Shown here in pieces: positions 17,099-26,328 of a stretch of DNA of 64,000 nt. The notes below the pieces were generated by a model, which worked only from the letters and a program-made list of their open reading frames with translations, was not told the origin of the DNA and searched no databases. Positions within the stretch are counted from its first letter, which is position 1. The number at the start of each line of letters is the position of its first letter. Source of the DNA: Allobosea sp. 47.2.35 (GTDB lineage: Bacteria > Pseudomonadota > Alphaproteobacteria > Rhizobiales > Beijerinckiaceae); contig NZ_JANLGI010000011.1 of assembly GCF_024655635.1 (NCBI RefSeq), forward strand, positions 62,001-126,000, read 5' to 3'. The position numbers and the translations under genes are program-made.

Positions 17099-18267
17099 GC
17101 GAAGGTCTTCCGCGGGTCGAAGGCGTCGCGCACCGCTTCGCCGATGAAGATCAGCAGCGACAGCATCAGCGCGATCACGATGAAGCCGGAGAGGCCGAGC
17201 CAGGGCGCCTGCAGGTTCGATTTGCCCTGCGCCAGCAACTCGCCGAGCGATGGTGAGCCCGGCGGCAGGCCGAAGCCGAGGAAGTCGAGCGAGGTCAGGG
17301 TGGTGATCGAGCCGTTCAGGATGAAGGGCAGGAAGGTCAGCGTCGCCACCATCGCGTTCGGCAGCAGGTGCCGGATCATGATGGTGCGGTTGGAGAGGCC
17401 GAGCGCCCGGGCCGCCCGGACATATTCGAAATTGCGCGCCCGCAGGAACTCGGCGCGGACCACGCCGACGAGCGCGACCCATGAGAACAGCAGCAGGATG
17501 CCGAGCAGCACGAAGAAGCCGGGCGTGATGATCGCGGCGACGATGATCAAGAGGTAGAGCGCCGGGATCGAGGTCCAGATCTCGATCAGGCGCTGGAAGA
17601 TCAGATCGGTCCAGCCGCCGAAATAGCCCTGGATCGCGCCGGCGGTGATGCCGATCACCGAGGAGAAGGCGCAGAGGATCAAGCCGAACAGGACGGAGAT
17701 GCGGAAGCCGTAGATCAGCCGCGCGACGACGTCGCGGCCCTGATCATCGGTTCCGAGCCAGTTCCATTCGAGGTCGCGGCAGGTCTTGCCGCCCGTGCGT
17801 TCGGCTATCGTCTTGCACTGCTCGTCCTTGAGCAGCCAGGTCGGCGGTGCCGGGGCCGGCACCGGCAGGTCGAGATTATGCGTGCGATAGCTGTAGCGGA
17901 TCGGGGGCCAGATCGCGAAGCCATTGGCGGCGATCTCCTTGGCGATGACCGGGTCGCGGTAGTCGGTCGTGGCGAGGAAGCCGCCGAACTTCTCTTCCGG
18001 ATAGTTCACTGCGACCGGGAACAGCCATTCGTCCTTGTAGCGCACGACGAGCGGCCGGTCGTTGGCGATGAACTCGGCGAAGAGCGAGAGCACGAACAGC
18101 GCCAGGAACAGCCAGAGCGACCACCAGCCGCGCTTGTTGGCCTTGAAGTTGTTGAGCCTGCGCCGGTTGATCGGCGAGAGCTTGAGCCAGCCCTGTTTGG
18201 CCTCGGCCGGCGCGAGCGGGATATCGCTGCGCAGGGCGGGCGGCGGAGCGTCGATCAGCGTGTCCAT
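17095..18267 (-). CDS. yejE: Oligopeptide ABC transporter permease YejE
   Basis: The 390-residue inner-membrane protein is a DppC-type permease with about six transmembrane helices, a long periplasmic loop between the first and second helix (typical for YejE), and the ATPase-contact loop ARALGLSNRTIMIRHLLPNA near residues 290-310. The words LGTDDQGRDVVARLIYG belong to the family. GGGAGG seven bases before the ATG at 18267 decides the start over the overlapping GTG at 18273. Its stop overlaps yejF and its start follows the yejB stop by two bases. Confidence 0.95.
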   Translation of the reverse strand: MDTLIDAPPPALRSDIPLAPAEAKQGWLKLSPINRRRLNNFKANKRGWWSLWLFLALFVLSLFAEFIANDRPLVVRYKDEWLFPVAVNYPEEKFGGFLATTDYRDPVIAKEIAANGFAIWPPIRYSYRTHNLDLPVPAPAPPTWLLKDEQCKTIAERTGGKTCRDLEWNWLGTDDQGRDVVARLIYGFRISVLFGLILCAFSSVIGITAGAIQGYFGGWTDLIFQRLIEIWTSIPALYLLIIVAAIITPGFFVLLGILLLFSWVALVGVVRAEFLRARNFEYVRAARALGLSNRTIMIRHLLPNAMVATLTFLPFILNGSITTLTSLDFLGFGLPPGSPSLGELLAQGKSNLQAPWLGLSGFIVIALMLSLLIFIGEAVRDAFDPRKTFA

Positions 18268-18269
18268 GC

Positions 18270-19358
18270 TCACGCCTCCCGGCTCTCGAAATCGATGCGA
18301 GGATCGACCCAGCTATAGGTCAGGTCGGTGATGAGATGCACGACGAGGCCGATCAGCGAGAAGATGTAGAGATTGGCGAAGACGACGGGATAGTCGCGGT
18401 TGACGATCGCCTCGAAGGAGAGAAGGCCGAGCCCGTCCAGCGAGAAGATCGTCTCGATCAGGAGCGAGCCCGCGAAGAGCGCATGCACGAAGGCACCGGG
18501 GAAGCCGGCGATGACGATCAGCATGGCGTTGCGGAAGACATGGCCGTACAGCACGCTGCGCTCGCTGAGCCCCTTCATCCGCGCGGTCAGCACGTATTGC
18601 TTGCGGATCTCGTCGAGGAAGGAGTTCTTGGTCAAAAGCGTCGAGGTCGCGAAGGCGCCGAGCGCCATCGCCAGCACCGGCAGTGTGATGTGCCAGAGAT
18701 AGTCCTTGGCCTTGCCGAACAGGCTGAGTTCCGCCCAGTTGTCGGAGGTCAGGCCCCGCAGCGGGAAGATCTGCCAGAACGAGCCGCCGGCGAAGAGCAC
18801 GATCAGCAGGATCGCGAAGAGGAAGCTCGGGATGGCATAGCCGATAATGACGACGGCGCTCGTCCAGGTGTCGAAGCGTGAGCCCTCCTTCACCGCCTTG
18901 CGGATGCCGAGCGGGATCGAGATCGCATAGGAGAGCAGCGTCATCCACAGGCCGAGCGTGATCGAGACCGGCAGCTTCTCCTTGATCAGCTGGAGCACCG
19001 GCGCGTCACGGAAATAGGAGCGGCCGAAATCGAAGCGGGCATAGTCGCCGAGCATCTTCAGGAAGCGCTCATGCGCCGGCTTGTCGAAGCCAAACTGCTT
19101 CTCCAGCTCCTTGATGAAGGCGGGGTCGAGCCCCTGCGCGCCGCGATAGGCCGATCCGTCGCTCTGCGCCCCGGCATCGCCCATCTGGCCGCCGCCGACG
19201 CGATCGGCCGCGCCACCGCTGTTCGGGTTCTGGAGTTGCGAGATCACGCGCTCGACCGGTCCGCCCGGCGCGAACTGCACGATGACGAAGGAAACGAGCA
19301 GGATGCCGAACAGGGTCGGTACCATCAGCGCGAGGCGCCGGGCGATATAGCTCAGCAT
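18270..19358 (-). CDS. yejB: Oligopeptide ABC transporter permease YejB
   Basis: The 362-residue protein starts [19 protein letters not shown], the classic beginning of DppB/OppB-type permeases, and has six predicted transmembrane helices and the EAA-like loop [18 protein letters not shown]. An insert after the first helix ([21 protein letters not shown] region, residues about 45-75) is Gly/Gln-rich and is expected for YejB proteins. The open frame extends over 200 bases upstream, but this would overlap yejA heavily, and the ATG at 19358 matches the family start. It pairs with YejE to form the membrane channel. Confidence 0.95.
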   Translation of the reverse strand: MLSYIARRLALMVPTLFGILLVSFVIVQFAPGGPVERVISQLQNPNSGGAADRVGGGQMGDAGAQSDGSAYRGAQGLDPAFIKELEKQFGFDKPAHERFLKMLGDYARFDFGRSYFRDAPVLQLIKEKLPVSITLGLWMTLLSYAISIPLGIRKAVKEGSRFDTWTSAVVIIGYAIPSFLFAILLIVLFAGGSFWQIFPLRGLTSDNWAELSLFGKAKDYLWHITLPVLAMALGAFATSTLLTKNSFLDEIRKQYVLTARMKGLSERSVLYGHVFRNAMLIVIAGFPGAFVHALFAGSLLIETIFSLDGLGLLSFEAIVNRDYPVVFANLYIFSLIGLVVHLITDLTYSWVDPRIDFESREA

Positions 19359-19365
19359 GCCCCGC

Positions 19366-21234
19366 TCACGCCTTTCCGATCCGCTTGGCCTTCTCGGCGT
19401 CGTACCACCAGATGCCCGGCGCGCCGGAGGCGAATTTCGGCTTGGTCGCCGGCCGGTCGTACATGTCCCAATAGGCCAGCCATTCCTCGTCGTTCCACCA
19501 CATCGGAATCCAGTAGCGGCCGGCGCGCAGCAGGCGGTCGAGGCATTTCGCGGCGACGATACAGTCGGCATAGGTCTTGGCCTGGCCGATCGCCTCGATC
19601 ATCGCGTCGATGGCGGGATCGCTGATGCCGCCGACATTGCGCGAGCCCTTGGTCTTCGCCGCTTCCGAGCCATAGACGATGCGCATCGTGTCGCTCGGGA
19701 TCGCGCCGCCCGAGAGCGCCCGGCTGATGATGTCGAAATCGAACTCGTCGAGGCGACGCTGGTACTGCGCGGCGTCGACGAGGCGCGAGGTGGCGTTGAT
19801 GCCGAGCCGCTTCAGATTGGCCTGGAAGGGCTGCGTATGCGGCTGCAGGGCCGGGTTGGAATCGAGGAACTCGATCTCGAAGGGCTGGCCGTTCGGCAGC
19901 TTCAGCACGTTGCCGTCGCGCTTGCAGCCGGCCGCGCGCAGCATCTCGTCCGCCTTGCGCAGGAGGTTCCGGTCGCTGCCCGAGCCGTCCGAGACCGGCG
20001 GCAGGAAGGGCTCGCCGAAGACCTCGTCCGGTACCTTGCCGCGCCAGGGCTCGAGCAGTTTGAGCTCTTCGGGGGAGGGCTTGCCGATGGCCTTCGAATC
20101 CGAGTTCTCGAAATACGAGGTCATCCGCTCGAAAAAGCCGAACATGATGTTCTTGCGCGTCCATTCGAAATCGAAGGCGAGGCCGAGCGCCTCGCGGATA
20201 CGCGGATCGGCGAATTTCTCGCGCCTGGTGTTGTAGACCCAGCCCTGCGAGCCGACCGGCTCGGTCTTGGGCAGGGTTTCCTTCTTGACCTTGCCCTCGT
20301 GCACGGCGGGGAAATCATAGCCCGTCGCCCAGATGCGCGAGGTGAACTCCTCCTGGAAGGTGATGGCCCCGCCCTTGAACGCCTCGAACGCCACCTGCCG
20401 ATCGCGGAAATACTCCCAGCGGACCCGGTCGAAGTTATTGGTGCCGATATTCACCGGCAGGTCCTTGGCCCAATAGTCCGGTACGCGCTCGAACTCGATG
20501 AAGCGCCCCTGTTCGAGGCGCCCGACCTTGTAGGCGCCGGAGCCGAGCGGCGGCTCCAGTGTCGACGCCGCGAAGTCCCGCGTTGACCAGTATTTCTCGG
20601 AGAAGACCGGCAGACCGGCGACGACGAGGTGCAGGTCGCGCCCGCGCTTGGGTGAAAGCTTCACGACGAGGATGTCGTCGCTTTCCGCCTCCGACGAGAC
20701 GAGTTCGTTGAGCAACAGGCGATAGGAGGGGTGCCCCTTCGCCTTCAGGATGTTCATCGAGAAGGCGGCGTCGCGCGCCGTCACCCGCGAGCCGTCATGG
20801 AACTTCGCTTCGGGCCGCAGGCGGAAGCGATAGGTCAGCTTGTCGGCGGAAATCGCGACGCTCTTCGCCAGCAAGCCGTAGAGCGATCCCGGCTCGTCGC
20901 CGGAGCCGGTCATCAGGCTGTCGAAGCAGGCATCCATGCCGGCCGCACCGTCGCCCTGGAGCACGAAGGTGTTGAGCGTGTTGAAGGTGTCGAAGCTCTG
21001 GTTGCCGCCACCGCGCTTGATCTGGATCGTCAGCAAGCCGCCCTTCGGCGCCTTGGGATTCACATAGGCGAAATGCGGGAAGTCGGCGGGCAGCGCGAGC
21101 TCGCCGAAGGTGGAGAGCCCGTGCGATTCGGCTTCCTGCGCCAGCGCCGCTTCGGGAAGGGCAGGCAGGGTGCCCGCGACGGTCGCGGCCCCTGCGGCTT
21201 CCAGCAATCTGCGGCGTGTGATGCGCATCGCCAT
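19366..21234 (-). CDS. yejA: Periplasmic oligopeptide-binding protein YejA
   Basis: The 622-residue protein is a family 5 extracellular solute-binding protein. The N-terminus [15 protein letters not shown] followed by a hydrophobic stretch and ALAQEAES looks like a Tat-type signal peptide (consecutive arginines, cut after ALA). Domain words such as [25 protein letters not shown] and [11 protein letters not shown] are typical of YejA. It would capture peptides in the periplasm and deliver them to YejBE. It is first in the operon yejA-yejB-yejE-yejF-deoB, with seven bases or less between genes. The promoter should lie in 21235-21355. Confidence 0.95.
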   Translation of the reverse strand: MAMRITRRRLLEAAGAATVAGTLPALPEAALAQEAESHGLSTFGELALPADFPHFAYVNPKAPKGGLLTIQIKRGGGNQSFDTFNTLNTFVLQGDGAAGMDACFDSLMTGSGDEPGSLYGLLAKSVAISADKLTYRFRLRPEAKFHDGSRVTARDAAFSMNILKAKGHPSYRLLLNELVSSEAESDDILVVKLSPKRGRDLHLVVAGLPVFSEKYWSTRDFAASTLEPPLGSGAYKVGRLEQGRFIEFERVPDYWAKDLPVNIGTNNFDRVRWEYFRDRQVAFEAFKGGAITFQEEFTSRIWATGYDFPAVHEGKVKKETLPKTEPVGSQGWVYNTRREKFADPRIREALGLAFDFEWTRKNIMFGFFERMTSYFENSDSKAIGKPSPEELKLLEPWRGKVPDEVFGEPFLPPVSDGSGSDRNLLRKADEMLRAAGCKRDGNVLKLPNGQPFEIEFLDSNPALQPHTQPFQANLKRLGINATSRLVDAAQYQRRLDEFDFDIISRALSGGAIPSDTMRIVYGSEAAKTKGSRNVGGISDPAIDAMIEAIGQAKTYADCIVAAKCLDRLLRAGRYWIPMWWNDEEWLAYWDMYDRPATKPKFASGAPGIWWYDAEKAKRIGKA

Positions 21235-21355
21235 CGTTTCGCGTCTCCGTCTGATTCGCCGTTGTCCTGTGTCGCCTGCGCGCAAGGTTACGGCAATGGC
21301 TGGCAGGAGGCGGATTGTGCGGGCACGCGCGGGGCGGGAGCAAGGCGCGGAAATG

Positions 21356-21379
21356 AAAAAGCCGGGCAAAGCCCGGCTT
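21356..21379 (-). terminator. Rho-independent terminator of the cytochrome gene
   Basis: Read on the minus strand, GCCGGGC-TTT-GCCCGGC forms a perfect 7-bp GC stem extended by an AA/TT pair, followed by TTTTTC. It lies 34 bases after the cytochrome c stop and is the clearest intrinsic terminator in the window. It insulates the yejA operon downstream. Confidence 0.85.
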
Positions 21380-21412
21380 CGTGATCGCTGAACGGCTGTT
21401 GGCAGAGCTGTC

Positions 21413-21952
21413 TCAGGGCTTCGGCAGCGGCTTCGGCGCGTCGGCAAGGCTGTTCAGATAGGCGACGACATCAGCGCGGGTCTCCGGCTTGGCGATGCCG
21501 GCGAAGGCCATGATCGTGCCGGGCACATAGGCCTTCGGGTTCTTCAGGAAATGGTCGAGCGCGTCGGCATCCCAGGCCTTGTCGGTGCGGCCCTTCATCG
21601 CTGCCGAGTAGCCGAAGCCGGCAACGGAGCCCTCGTTGCGGCCATAAACGTCGAACAGATGCGGGCCGACCTTGTTGGCGCCGCCCTTGTCGAAGGTGTG
21701 GCAGGCCTTGCAGGCCGCGGTGGCCTTTTCGCCCTTGGCGATGTCGGCCTTGGCGAGGCGCACGGCGATCGGCTCCTCCGCCACGGCGGCGGCCGCTCCG
21801 CCCGCTGCGGCAGGCTCCTCGCTCGGCAGCTCGAAGCCCGACACGGCAGGCTTGCGCGGCGCGAAGACGATGCCGGCCGTCATGTTGAGGCCCATCACGA
21901 CGAGCAGCGTGGAAAGAACCGCGCCGGCAATCTTGTTGGCTTCGATGTTCAT
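21413..21952 (-). CDS. Membrane-anchored class I cytochrome c (CycM-like)
   Basis: The 179-residue protein has an uncleaved N-terminal anchor (residues about 8-30), a flexible Ala/Pro/Glu linker and one cytochrome c domain with CKACH at residues 81-85 and a probable axial methionine at Met148 in GTIMAFAG. This matches CycM of Bradyrhizobium and related membrane-bound c552 cytochromes, which pass electrons from the bc1 complex to aa3 oxidase. The ATG at 21952 was chosen because earlier in-frame residues are not hydrophobic and would bury the anchor. A clear terminator follows. It is divergent from kdsB. Confidence 0.9.
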   Translation of the reverse strand: MNIEANKIAGAVLSTLLVVMGLNMTAGIVFAPRKPAVSGFELPSEEPAAAGGAAAAVAEEPIAVRLAKADIAKGEKATAACKACHTFDKGGANKVGPHLFDVYGRNEGSVAGFGYSAAMKGRTDKAWDADALDHFLKNPKAYVPGTIMAFAGIAKPETRADVVAYLNSLADAPKPLPKP

Positions 21953-22155
21953 CGTGTCCGAACCCTGGTGCCCTCCGCGGCCCAGGGCGCGGGAGACGAG
22001 ATAGCGCTTGGCCGGAGTCTTGAAAGGCTCCAGCTTCCGCCGTTGCTTAACCGCTTTGCGCGCTTCATTGCAACTCGTATAAGCACGCACTCTTTGAGAC
22101 TTTTTGCCGCCACCGGTTTTCACCGGCGGTGGCCCAGCCGAGCACGCTTCAGAAA

Positions 22156-22890
22156 ATGGCCCATCCGCTGATCCTGATCCCGGCCCGCATGCAGGCGACG
22201 CGCCTGCCCGGCAAGCCGCTTGCCGACATCCATGGCGAGCCGATGATCGTCCATGTCTGGCGCCGCGCGGTCGAATCCGGGGCAGGAGACGTCGCGGTGG
22301 CGACCGATGCGCCGGAGATCGCGGCCGCGGTCGAGGCGGCCGGCGGCAAGGCGGTGATGACCAGCGCGGATCACCAGACCGGCTCGGACCGGATCAAGGA
22401 AGCTGCCGACATCCTCGATCCGCAGCGCCATTACGACATCATTGTCAATGTGCAGGGCGATTTCCCGACGCTGGCGCCCTCCGCCATCGCCGCGGCGGTG
22501 AAGCCGCTCGCCGATCCGGCGGTGGATATCGCGACGCTGGCCGGCGTGATCGACGACGAGGAGGAAAAGACGGCGCCGAGCGTCGTGAAGCTCATCGGCA
22601 GCGAGATCTCACCGGGCCACATGCGCGCGCTTTATTTCACGCGCGCCACAGCGCCTTACGGCGAAGGGCCGCTCTATCATCATGTCGGCCTCTACGCCTA
22701 TCGCCGCGCCGCGCTCGACCGTTTCGTCAGCCTGCCGCAATCGCCGCTGGAGCTGCGAGAGAAGCTGGAGCAATTGCGCGCGCTGGAAGACGGCATGCGC
22801 ATCGACGCCATGGTCATCGACCATGTGCCGCGCGGCGTCGACACGCCCCCCGATCTCGATCGCGCCCGCGCGGTCCTGAAAGCGCGCTGA
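22156..22890 (+). CDS. kdsB: 3-deoxy-manno-octulosonate cytidylyltransferase KdsB
   Basis: KdsB activates KDO with CTP for lipid A core synthesis. The 244-residue protein has the nucleotidyltransferase signature [16 protein letters not shown] at residues 6-21, the metal-binding VNVQGDFP and the C-terminal GVDTPPDL motif (GxDTxxDL). A GTG at 22129 would add nine residues not expected in the family. The ATG at 22156 gives the normal length, although its ribosome-binding site is weak. pheA follows 56 bases downstream on the same strand, an association seen in several Rhizobiales. Confidence 0.95.
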   Translation: MAHPLILIPARMQATRLPGKPLADIHGEPMIVHVWRRAVESGAGDVAVATDAPEIAAAVEAAGGKAVMTSADHQTGSDRIKEAADILDPQRHYDIIVNVQGDFPTLAPSAIAAAVKPLADPAVDIATLAGVIDDEEEKTAPSVVKLIGSEISPGHMRALYFTRATAPYGEGPLYHHVGLYAYRRAALDRFVSLPQSPLELREKLEQLRALEDGMRIDAMVIDHVPRGVDTPPDLDRARAVLKAR

Positions 22891-22946
22891 GGCCGGACCG
22901 GCCGGACAGCGTCATAACAAGAAGCCGAGGAGCCTGAAGTCGTCCC

Positions 22947-23801
22947 ATGTCCTTCGTCGTGTCTTATCAGGGTGAGCCCGGAGCCTTCTCCTCGCAGGCG
23001 GCCCTTCAGGTGTTTCCGGACTGCGAGCTTCTGCCCTGCGCCACCTTCGAGGACGCGCTCTCCGCCGTCAGCGACGGTACCGCTCGCTACGGCATGATCC
23101 CGATCGACAACTCGATCGCTGGCCGCGTCGCCGATATCCACCATCTGCTGCCGCGCTCTGGCCTGCACATCATCGGCGAGCATTTCCTGCCGATCCGATT
23201 CCACCTGATGGCGGCGAAGGGCGCGACGCTGGCGACCATCCAGACCGTGCAGAGCCATATCCATGCGCTCGGCCAGTGTCGGAAGATCATCCGCAAGCTC
23301 GGCCTCAAGGCCGAGGTCGCCGCCGACACCGCCGGCTCCGCCCGTCAGGTCGCCGAGGCCAATGACATGACGCGCGCGGCCATCGCCCCGCGCATCGCGG
23401 CGGAGGTCTATGGTCTCGACATCCTGATGGAGGATATCGAGGACGAGAAGCACAACACCACGCGCTTCGTCGTGCTCTCGAAATATCCGGAATATGCCCG
23501 CCAGGGCGTCGGCAAGACCGTGACGACGCTGATGTTCCGCGTCCGCAACATCCCGGCCGCGCTCTACAAGGCGATGGGCGGCTTCGCCACCAACGGCATC
23601 AACATGACCAAGCTGGAAAGCTACATGGTCGACGGCCATTTCTCGGCGACGATGTTCTATGCCGATGTCGAGGGCCATCCCGACGACCCGGCGCTGCGGC
23701 GCGCGCTCGACGAACTCTCCTATTTCTCCAAGGAGATGAAGATCATGGGCGTCTATCCCGCCAATGATTTCCGCTCGACGATCGAGGAAGCCGGCGAGTA
23801 A
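22947..23801 (+). CDS. pheA: Prephenate dehydratase
   Basis: The 284-residue enzyme converts prephenate to phenylpyruvate in phenylalanine synthesis. It starts with the family words SYQGEPGAFS, has the catalytic NTTRFVVL motif (Thr-Arg-Phe) near residue 170, and carries a C-terminal ACT domain (about 190-275) with INMTKLESY, where the allosteric ESRP motif of other enzymes is replaced by ESYM. There is no chorismate mutase domain, so it is monofunctional. It is probably co-transcribed with kdsB and ends at a hairpin shared with the convergent thioesterase gene. Confidence 0.96.
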   Translation: MSFVVSYQGEPGAFSSQAALQVFPDCELLPCATFEDALSAVSDGTARYGMIPIDNSIAGRVADIHHLLPRSGLHIIGEHFLPIRFHLMAAKGATLATIQTVQSHIHALGQCRKIIRKLGLKAEVAADTAGSARQVAEANDMTRAAIAPRIAAEVYGLDILMEDIEDEKHNTTRFVVLSKYPEYARQGVGKTVTTLMFRVRNIPAALYKAMGGFATNGINMTKLESYMVDGHFSATMFYADVEGHPDDPALRRALDELSYFSKEMKIMGVYPANDFRSTIEEAGE

Positions 23802-23823
23802 GGCGCGCTTCCCGGCATATCGG

Positions 23824-23850
23824 GGAAGGCGTCAGTCGCTGACGCCTTCC
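23824..23850. terminator. Possible bidirectional terminator hairpin
   Basis: The arms GGAAGGCGTCAG and CTGACGCCTTCC form a perfect 12-bp stem with a TCG loop between convergent pheA and the thioesterase gene. The hairpin overlaps the last codons and stop of the thioesterase gene. T runs are poor on both sides, so it may act as a pause or blocking structure. Confidence 0.55.
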
Positions 23851-24278
23851 TGTCCTTCGATGGCCATCAATGTCGCGGTCAGCAGGGCCACGAGCTTCTC
23901 TTGCCTGCCCGTCTCGGCGAACACCTTGGCCTGGGCCAGCGTCAGCGTCCGGCCGCTCTTCACGACCTCGCCGCGCGCGATGATGCGTTCGCCCAGGGCA
24001 GGCGCGACGAGGTTGATCTTGAATTCCGTCGTCAGCACGCCGCGTCCGGGCGGCATCAGGCTCAAGCCGGCATAGCCCGCGGCGGAATCGGCGATGGCGC
24101 TGACCGCGCCGGCATGCACGAAACCGTGCTGCTGCGAGACCGCCGGGCCCGGGATCAGGACGATCTCGACGAAACCCGGCGCGACGGCGCCGAGGCTGGC
24201 CCCCAGCGTTGCCATCAGGCCCTGCTTGGCGAAGCTCGCTCCGATGCGCTCCTCGATGGCATGCTGCTCGGAGGTCAT
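23832..24278 (-). CDS. PaaI-family hotdog thioesterase
   Basis: The 148-residue protein has the hotdog-fold thioesterase plan of the PaaI/DUF4442 group: HGFVHAGAVSAIADSAAGYAG at about residues 51-71 (the long helix with the catalytic Asp/Ser region) followed by TTEFKINLVAPALGE and a strand pair with ARGEVVKSGRTL. Such enzymes hydrolyse aromatic or medium-chain acyl-CoA thioesters in the cytoplasm; the substrate cannot be read here. It is followed on the other side by nudC 27 bases upstream on the same strand, which may share its promoter. Confidence 0.9.
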   Translation of the reverse strand: MTSEQHAIEERIGASFAKQGLMATLGASLGAVAPGFVEIVLIPGPAVSQQHGFVHAGAVSAIADSAAGYAGLSLMPPGRGVLTTEFKINLVAPALGERIIARGEVVKSGRTLTLAQAKVFAETGRQEKLVALLTATLMAIEGQEGVSD

Positions 24279-24305
24279 TTCCGGCTCTCCAACGGAGGGA
24301 TCGGG

Positions 24306-25262
24306 CTAGATTCGCTCGCCTTCGAGCGCCCAGGCTCGCACCAGCGTGTTGGCGATGGCGATATGCTGCGGGCAGGCGAGGCCGTCGGGATGCTTGCCCT
24401 CCAGCATCTGCAGCACCTCCGCGCGCGGGAACCAGCGGCCTTCTTCCAGCTCGGTCATGTCGAGCGTGATCTCGTCGCCGAGCGCCTCGGCGATGCAGCC
24501 CATCATGATTGAGGAGGGGAAGGGCCAGGGCTGCGAGGCGAGGTAGCGGACATTGCCGACCCTCAAGCCCGCCTCTTCCCAGCTCTCGCGCCTGACCGCG
24601 TCTTCGAGCGTCTCGCCCGGTTCGACGAAGCCCGCGATACAGGAATACATGCCCGGGGCGAACCGGGCCTGGCGCGCCAGCAGGCAGGCATCGCCGCGCG
24701 TCACCAGCATGATCACGACCGGATCGGTGCGCGGGAAATGCATCGCGCCGCAGGACGTGCATTCGCGCCGCCAGCCCGAGGCGCCGGCGACGGTCGAGCC
24801 GCCGCACTGGGCGCAGAAGCGATGGCGGGCATGCCAGTCGAGCACGGCCTTGGCCTCGCCCAGCGGCCCGACTTCGTCCTCTGGCACGATGCGCTTCAGC
24901 GCGACCGAGCGCAGGTCGGTGACGAACAGTTCGGAGCGTTCCTTCAGTGGCTCGGCCAGCGCCTTGTCGAGCAGGCGTCCGAAGCGGGGCGTGCCGTCCT
25001 CGGTCATCCCCATGAAGATTTCCTCGGCGGCCGGGCCGAGGATTTCGGCCTCGCCATGGCTGAACCAGACCGTCAGCGCCTCGCCATCGAGGCGCTTCAG
25101 GATCGGCGTCTCGCCGGCGACGACCGCGATCCGCGTATCCGAGCGGTGGCGCAAGGCCGTCACCGCGTCGGGCTTGTTGCGCAGGTCTTCGCGCCGGTCG
25201 AGCCGGTTGATCGCGAAGCCGGTGAGGGAGGAGCGTTCGCGGCGAGGCAGGGCGTCGTTCAT
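24306..25262 (-). CDS. nudC: NAD+/NADH pyrophosphatase NudC
   Basis: The 318-residue protein has the three NudC parts. A zinc ribbon has four cysteines at 150, 153, 168 and 171. A complete Nudix box begins at Gly211 (GFVEPGETLEDAV, then RESWEEAGL). The SQPWPFPSS motif, at about 243-251, distinguishes NADH pyrophosphatases from other Nudix enzymes. NudC hydrolyses NAD(H) to NMN(H) and AMP and removes NAD caps from RNA in E. coli. The N-terminal 140 residues are the usual NudC-N domain. It is likely in one transcript with the thioesterase gene. Confidence 0.95.
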   Translation of the reverse strand: MNDALPRRERSSLTGFAINRLDRREDLRNKPDAVTALRHRSDTRIAVVAGETPILKRLDGEALTVWFSHGEAEILGPAAEEIFMGMTEDGTPRFGRLLDKALAEPLKERSELFVTDLRSVALKRIVPEDEVGPLGEAKAVLDWHARHRFCAQCGGSTVAGASGWRRECTSCGAMHFPRTDPVVIMLVTRGDACLLARQARFAPGMYSCIAGFVEPGETLEDAVRRESWEEAGLRVGNVRYLASQPWPFPSSIMMGCIAEALGDEITLDMTELEEGRWFPRAEVLQMLEGKHPDGLACPQHIAIANTLVRAWALEGERI

Positions 25263-25305
25263 GCTTCGGGTCTAGACCCGCTCAGCCCCGCCGCGCAAGC
25301 GCGTC

Positions 25306-26193
25306 TCACGCCTCCCCGCGTCCGCGCAGGAGGTGGATGATGCCGGAGAAATCCGCGCCGCCTTCGCCCCAGGCATTATGCAGCCCGAAAAGCTGTGCCG
25401 CTGCCGCACCGAGCGGGGTCGAGGCGCCCGCCGCCTGCGCCGCTTCCTGCGCCAGCTTCAGGTCCTTCAGCATCAGCGCCGAGGCGAAGCCGGGCTTGTA
25501 CTCGTTATTGGCCGGCGAGGTCGGCACCGGCCCCGGCACCGGGCAGTAGGTGGTCAGCGACCAGCACTGGCCGGACGAGGTCGAGGCGACGTCGAACAGC
25601 GCCTGATGCGACAGGCCGAGCTTCTCGCCGAGCACGAAGGCCTCGGACACGCCGATCATCGAGATACCGAGGATCATGTTGTTGCAGATCTTGGCTGCCT
25701 GGCCGTTGCCGGCGCCGCCGCAATGCACGATCTTGCGGCCCATCTTGGCGAGGACCGGTTCGCCCTTGGCGAAGGCCTCCTCCGTGCCGCCGACCATGAA
25801 GGTCAGCGTCGCACCCTTGGCGCCGCCAGTGCCGCCCGAGACCGGGGCGTCGAGCGAGAGGCAGCCGCGCTCGGCCGCCAGCGCATGGGCCTTGCGGGCG
25901 CTCTCGACATCGATGGTCGAGGAATCGATCAGCAGCGTGCCGGGCTTCACAGCCGACAGGATGTCGGCCCAGACGCCAAGCACATGCTTTCCGGCCGGCA
26001 GCATCGTCACCACGACCTCCGCTTCGGCCACGGCCTCCTTCGCCGAGCCGGCGATGCCGACACCCATCTCGGCCGCGGCATCCTTGGAAGCCTGCGCGAG
26101 ATCGAAGGCTTTGACGCTATGCCCGGCCTTGACGAGGTTCCCGGCCATCGGGCCGCCCATATTGCCGAGGCCGATGAAGGCGATGTTGGTCAT
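25306..26193 (-). CDS. mmsB: 3-hydroxyisobutyrate dehydrogenase
   Basis: The 295-residue enzyme oxidises 3-hydroxyisobutyrate to methylmalonate semialdehyde with NAD+ in valine breakdown. The N-terminus has the Rossmann motif IGLGNMGGPMA at 6-16, the family substrate loop DAPVSGGTGGA (about 122-132) and the catalytic lysine in GNGQAAKICNNM (about 168-179). It is the last gene of the mmsA operon, 135 bases after the acyl-CoA dehydrogenase, with a palindromic repeat in the gap. It makes the substrate of MmsA. Confidence 0.94.
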   Translation of the reverse strand: MTNIAFIGLGNMGGPMAGNLVKAGHSVKAFDLAQASKDAAAEMGVGIAGSAKEAVAEAEVVVTMLPAGKHVLGVWADILSAVKPGTLLIDSSTIDVESARKAHALAAERGCLSLDAPVSGGTGGAKGATLTFMVGGTEEAFAKGEPVLAKMGRKIVHCGGAGNGQAAKICNNMILGISMIGVSEAFVLGEKLGLSHQALFDVASTSSGQCWSLTTYCPVPGPVPTSPANNEYKPGFASALMLKDLKLAQEAAQAAGASTPLGAAAAQLFGLHNAWGEGGADFSGIIHLLRGRGEA

Positions 26194-26217
26194 GGTCGTA
26201 TCCTCTCGTCGTTCTTG

Positions 26218-26320
26218 GTGTCATCCCGGGCCGCTCGAAGAGCGGACCCGGGATCGTCATCAGGAAAAGGCACTTTCTCGTCTTGCGATCCCGGATCGTC
26301 TTCGGCGTCCGGGATGGCAC
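26218..26320. repeat. Palindromic intergenic repeat (CATCCCGGG family)
   Basis: The gap between mmsB and the acyl-CoA dehydrogenase holds two nested palindromes: CATCCCGGG paired with CCCGGGATC, and GATCCCGGA paired with TCCGGGAT. The same GTCATCCCGG start and CCGGGATGAC end occur at 44266-44370 and 45618-45710, though this copy has a different interior. Such extragenic elements are common in Rhizobiales and may fold in RNA. Confidence 0.65.
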
Positions 26321-26328
26321 CCTGGTCG

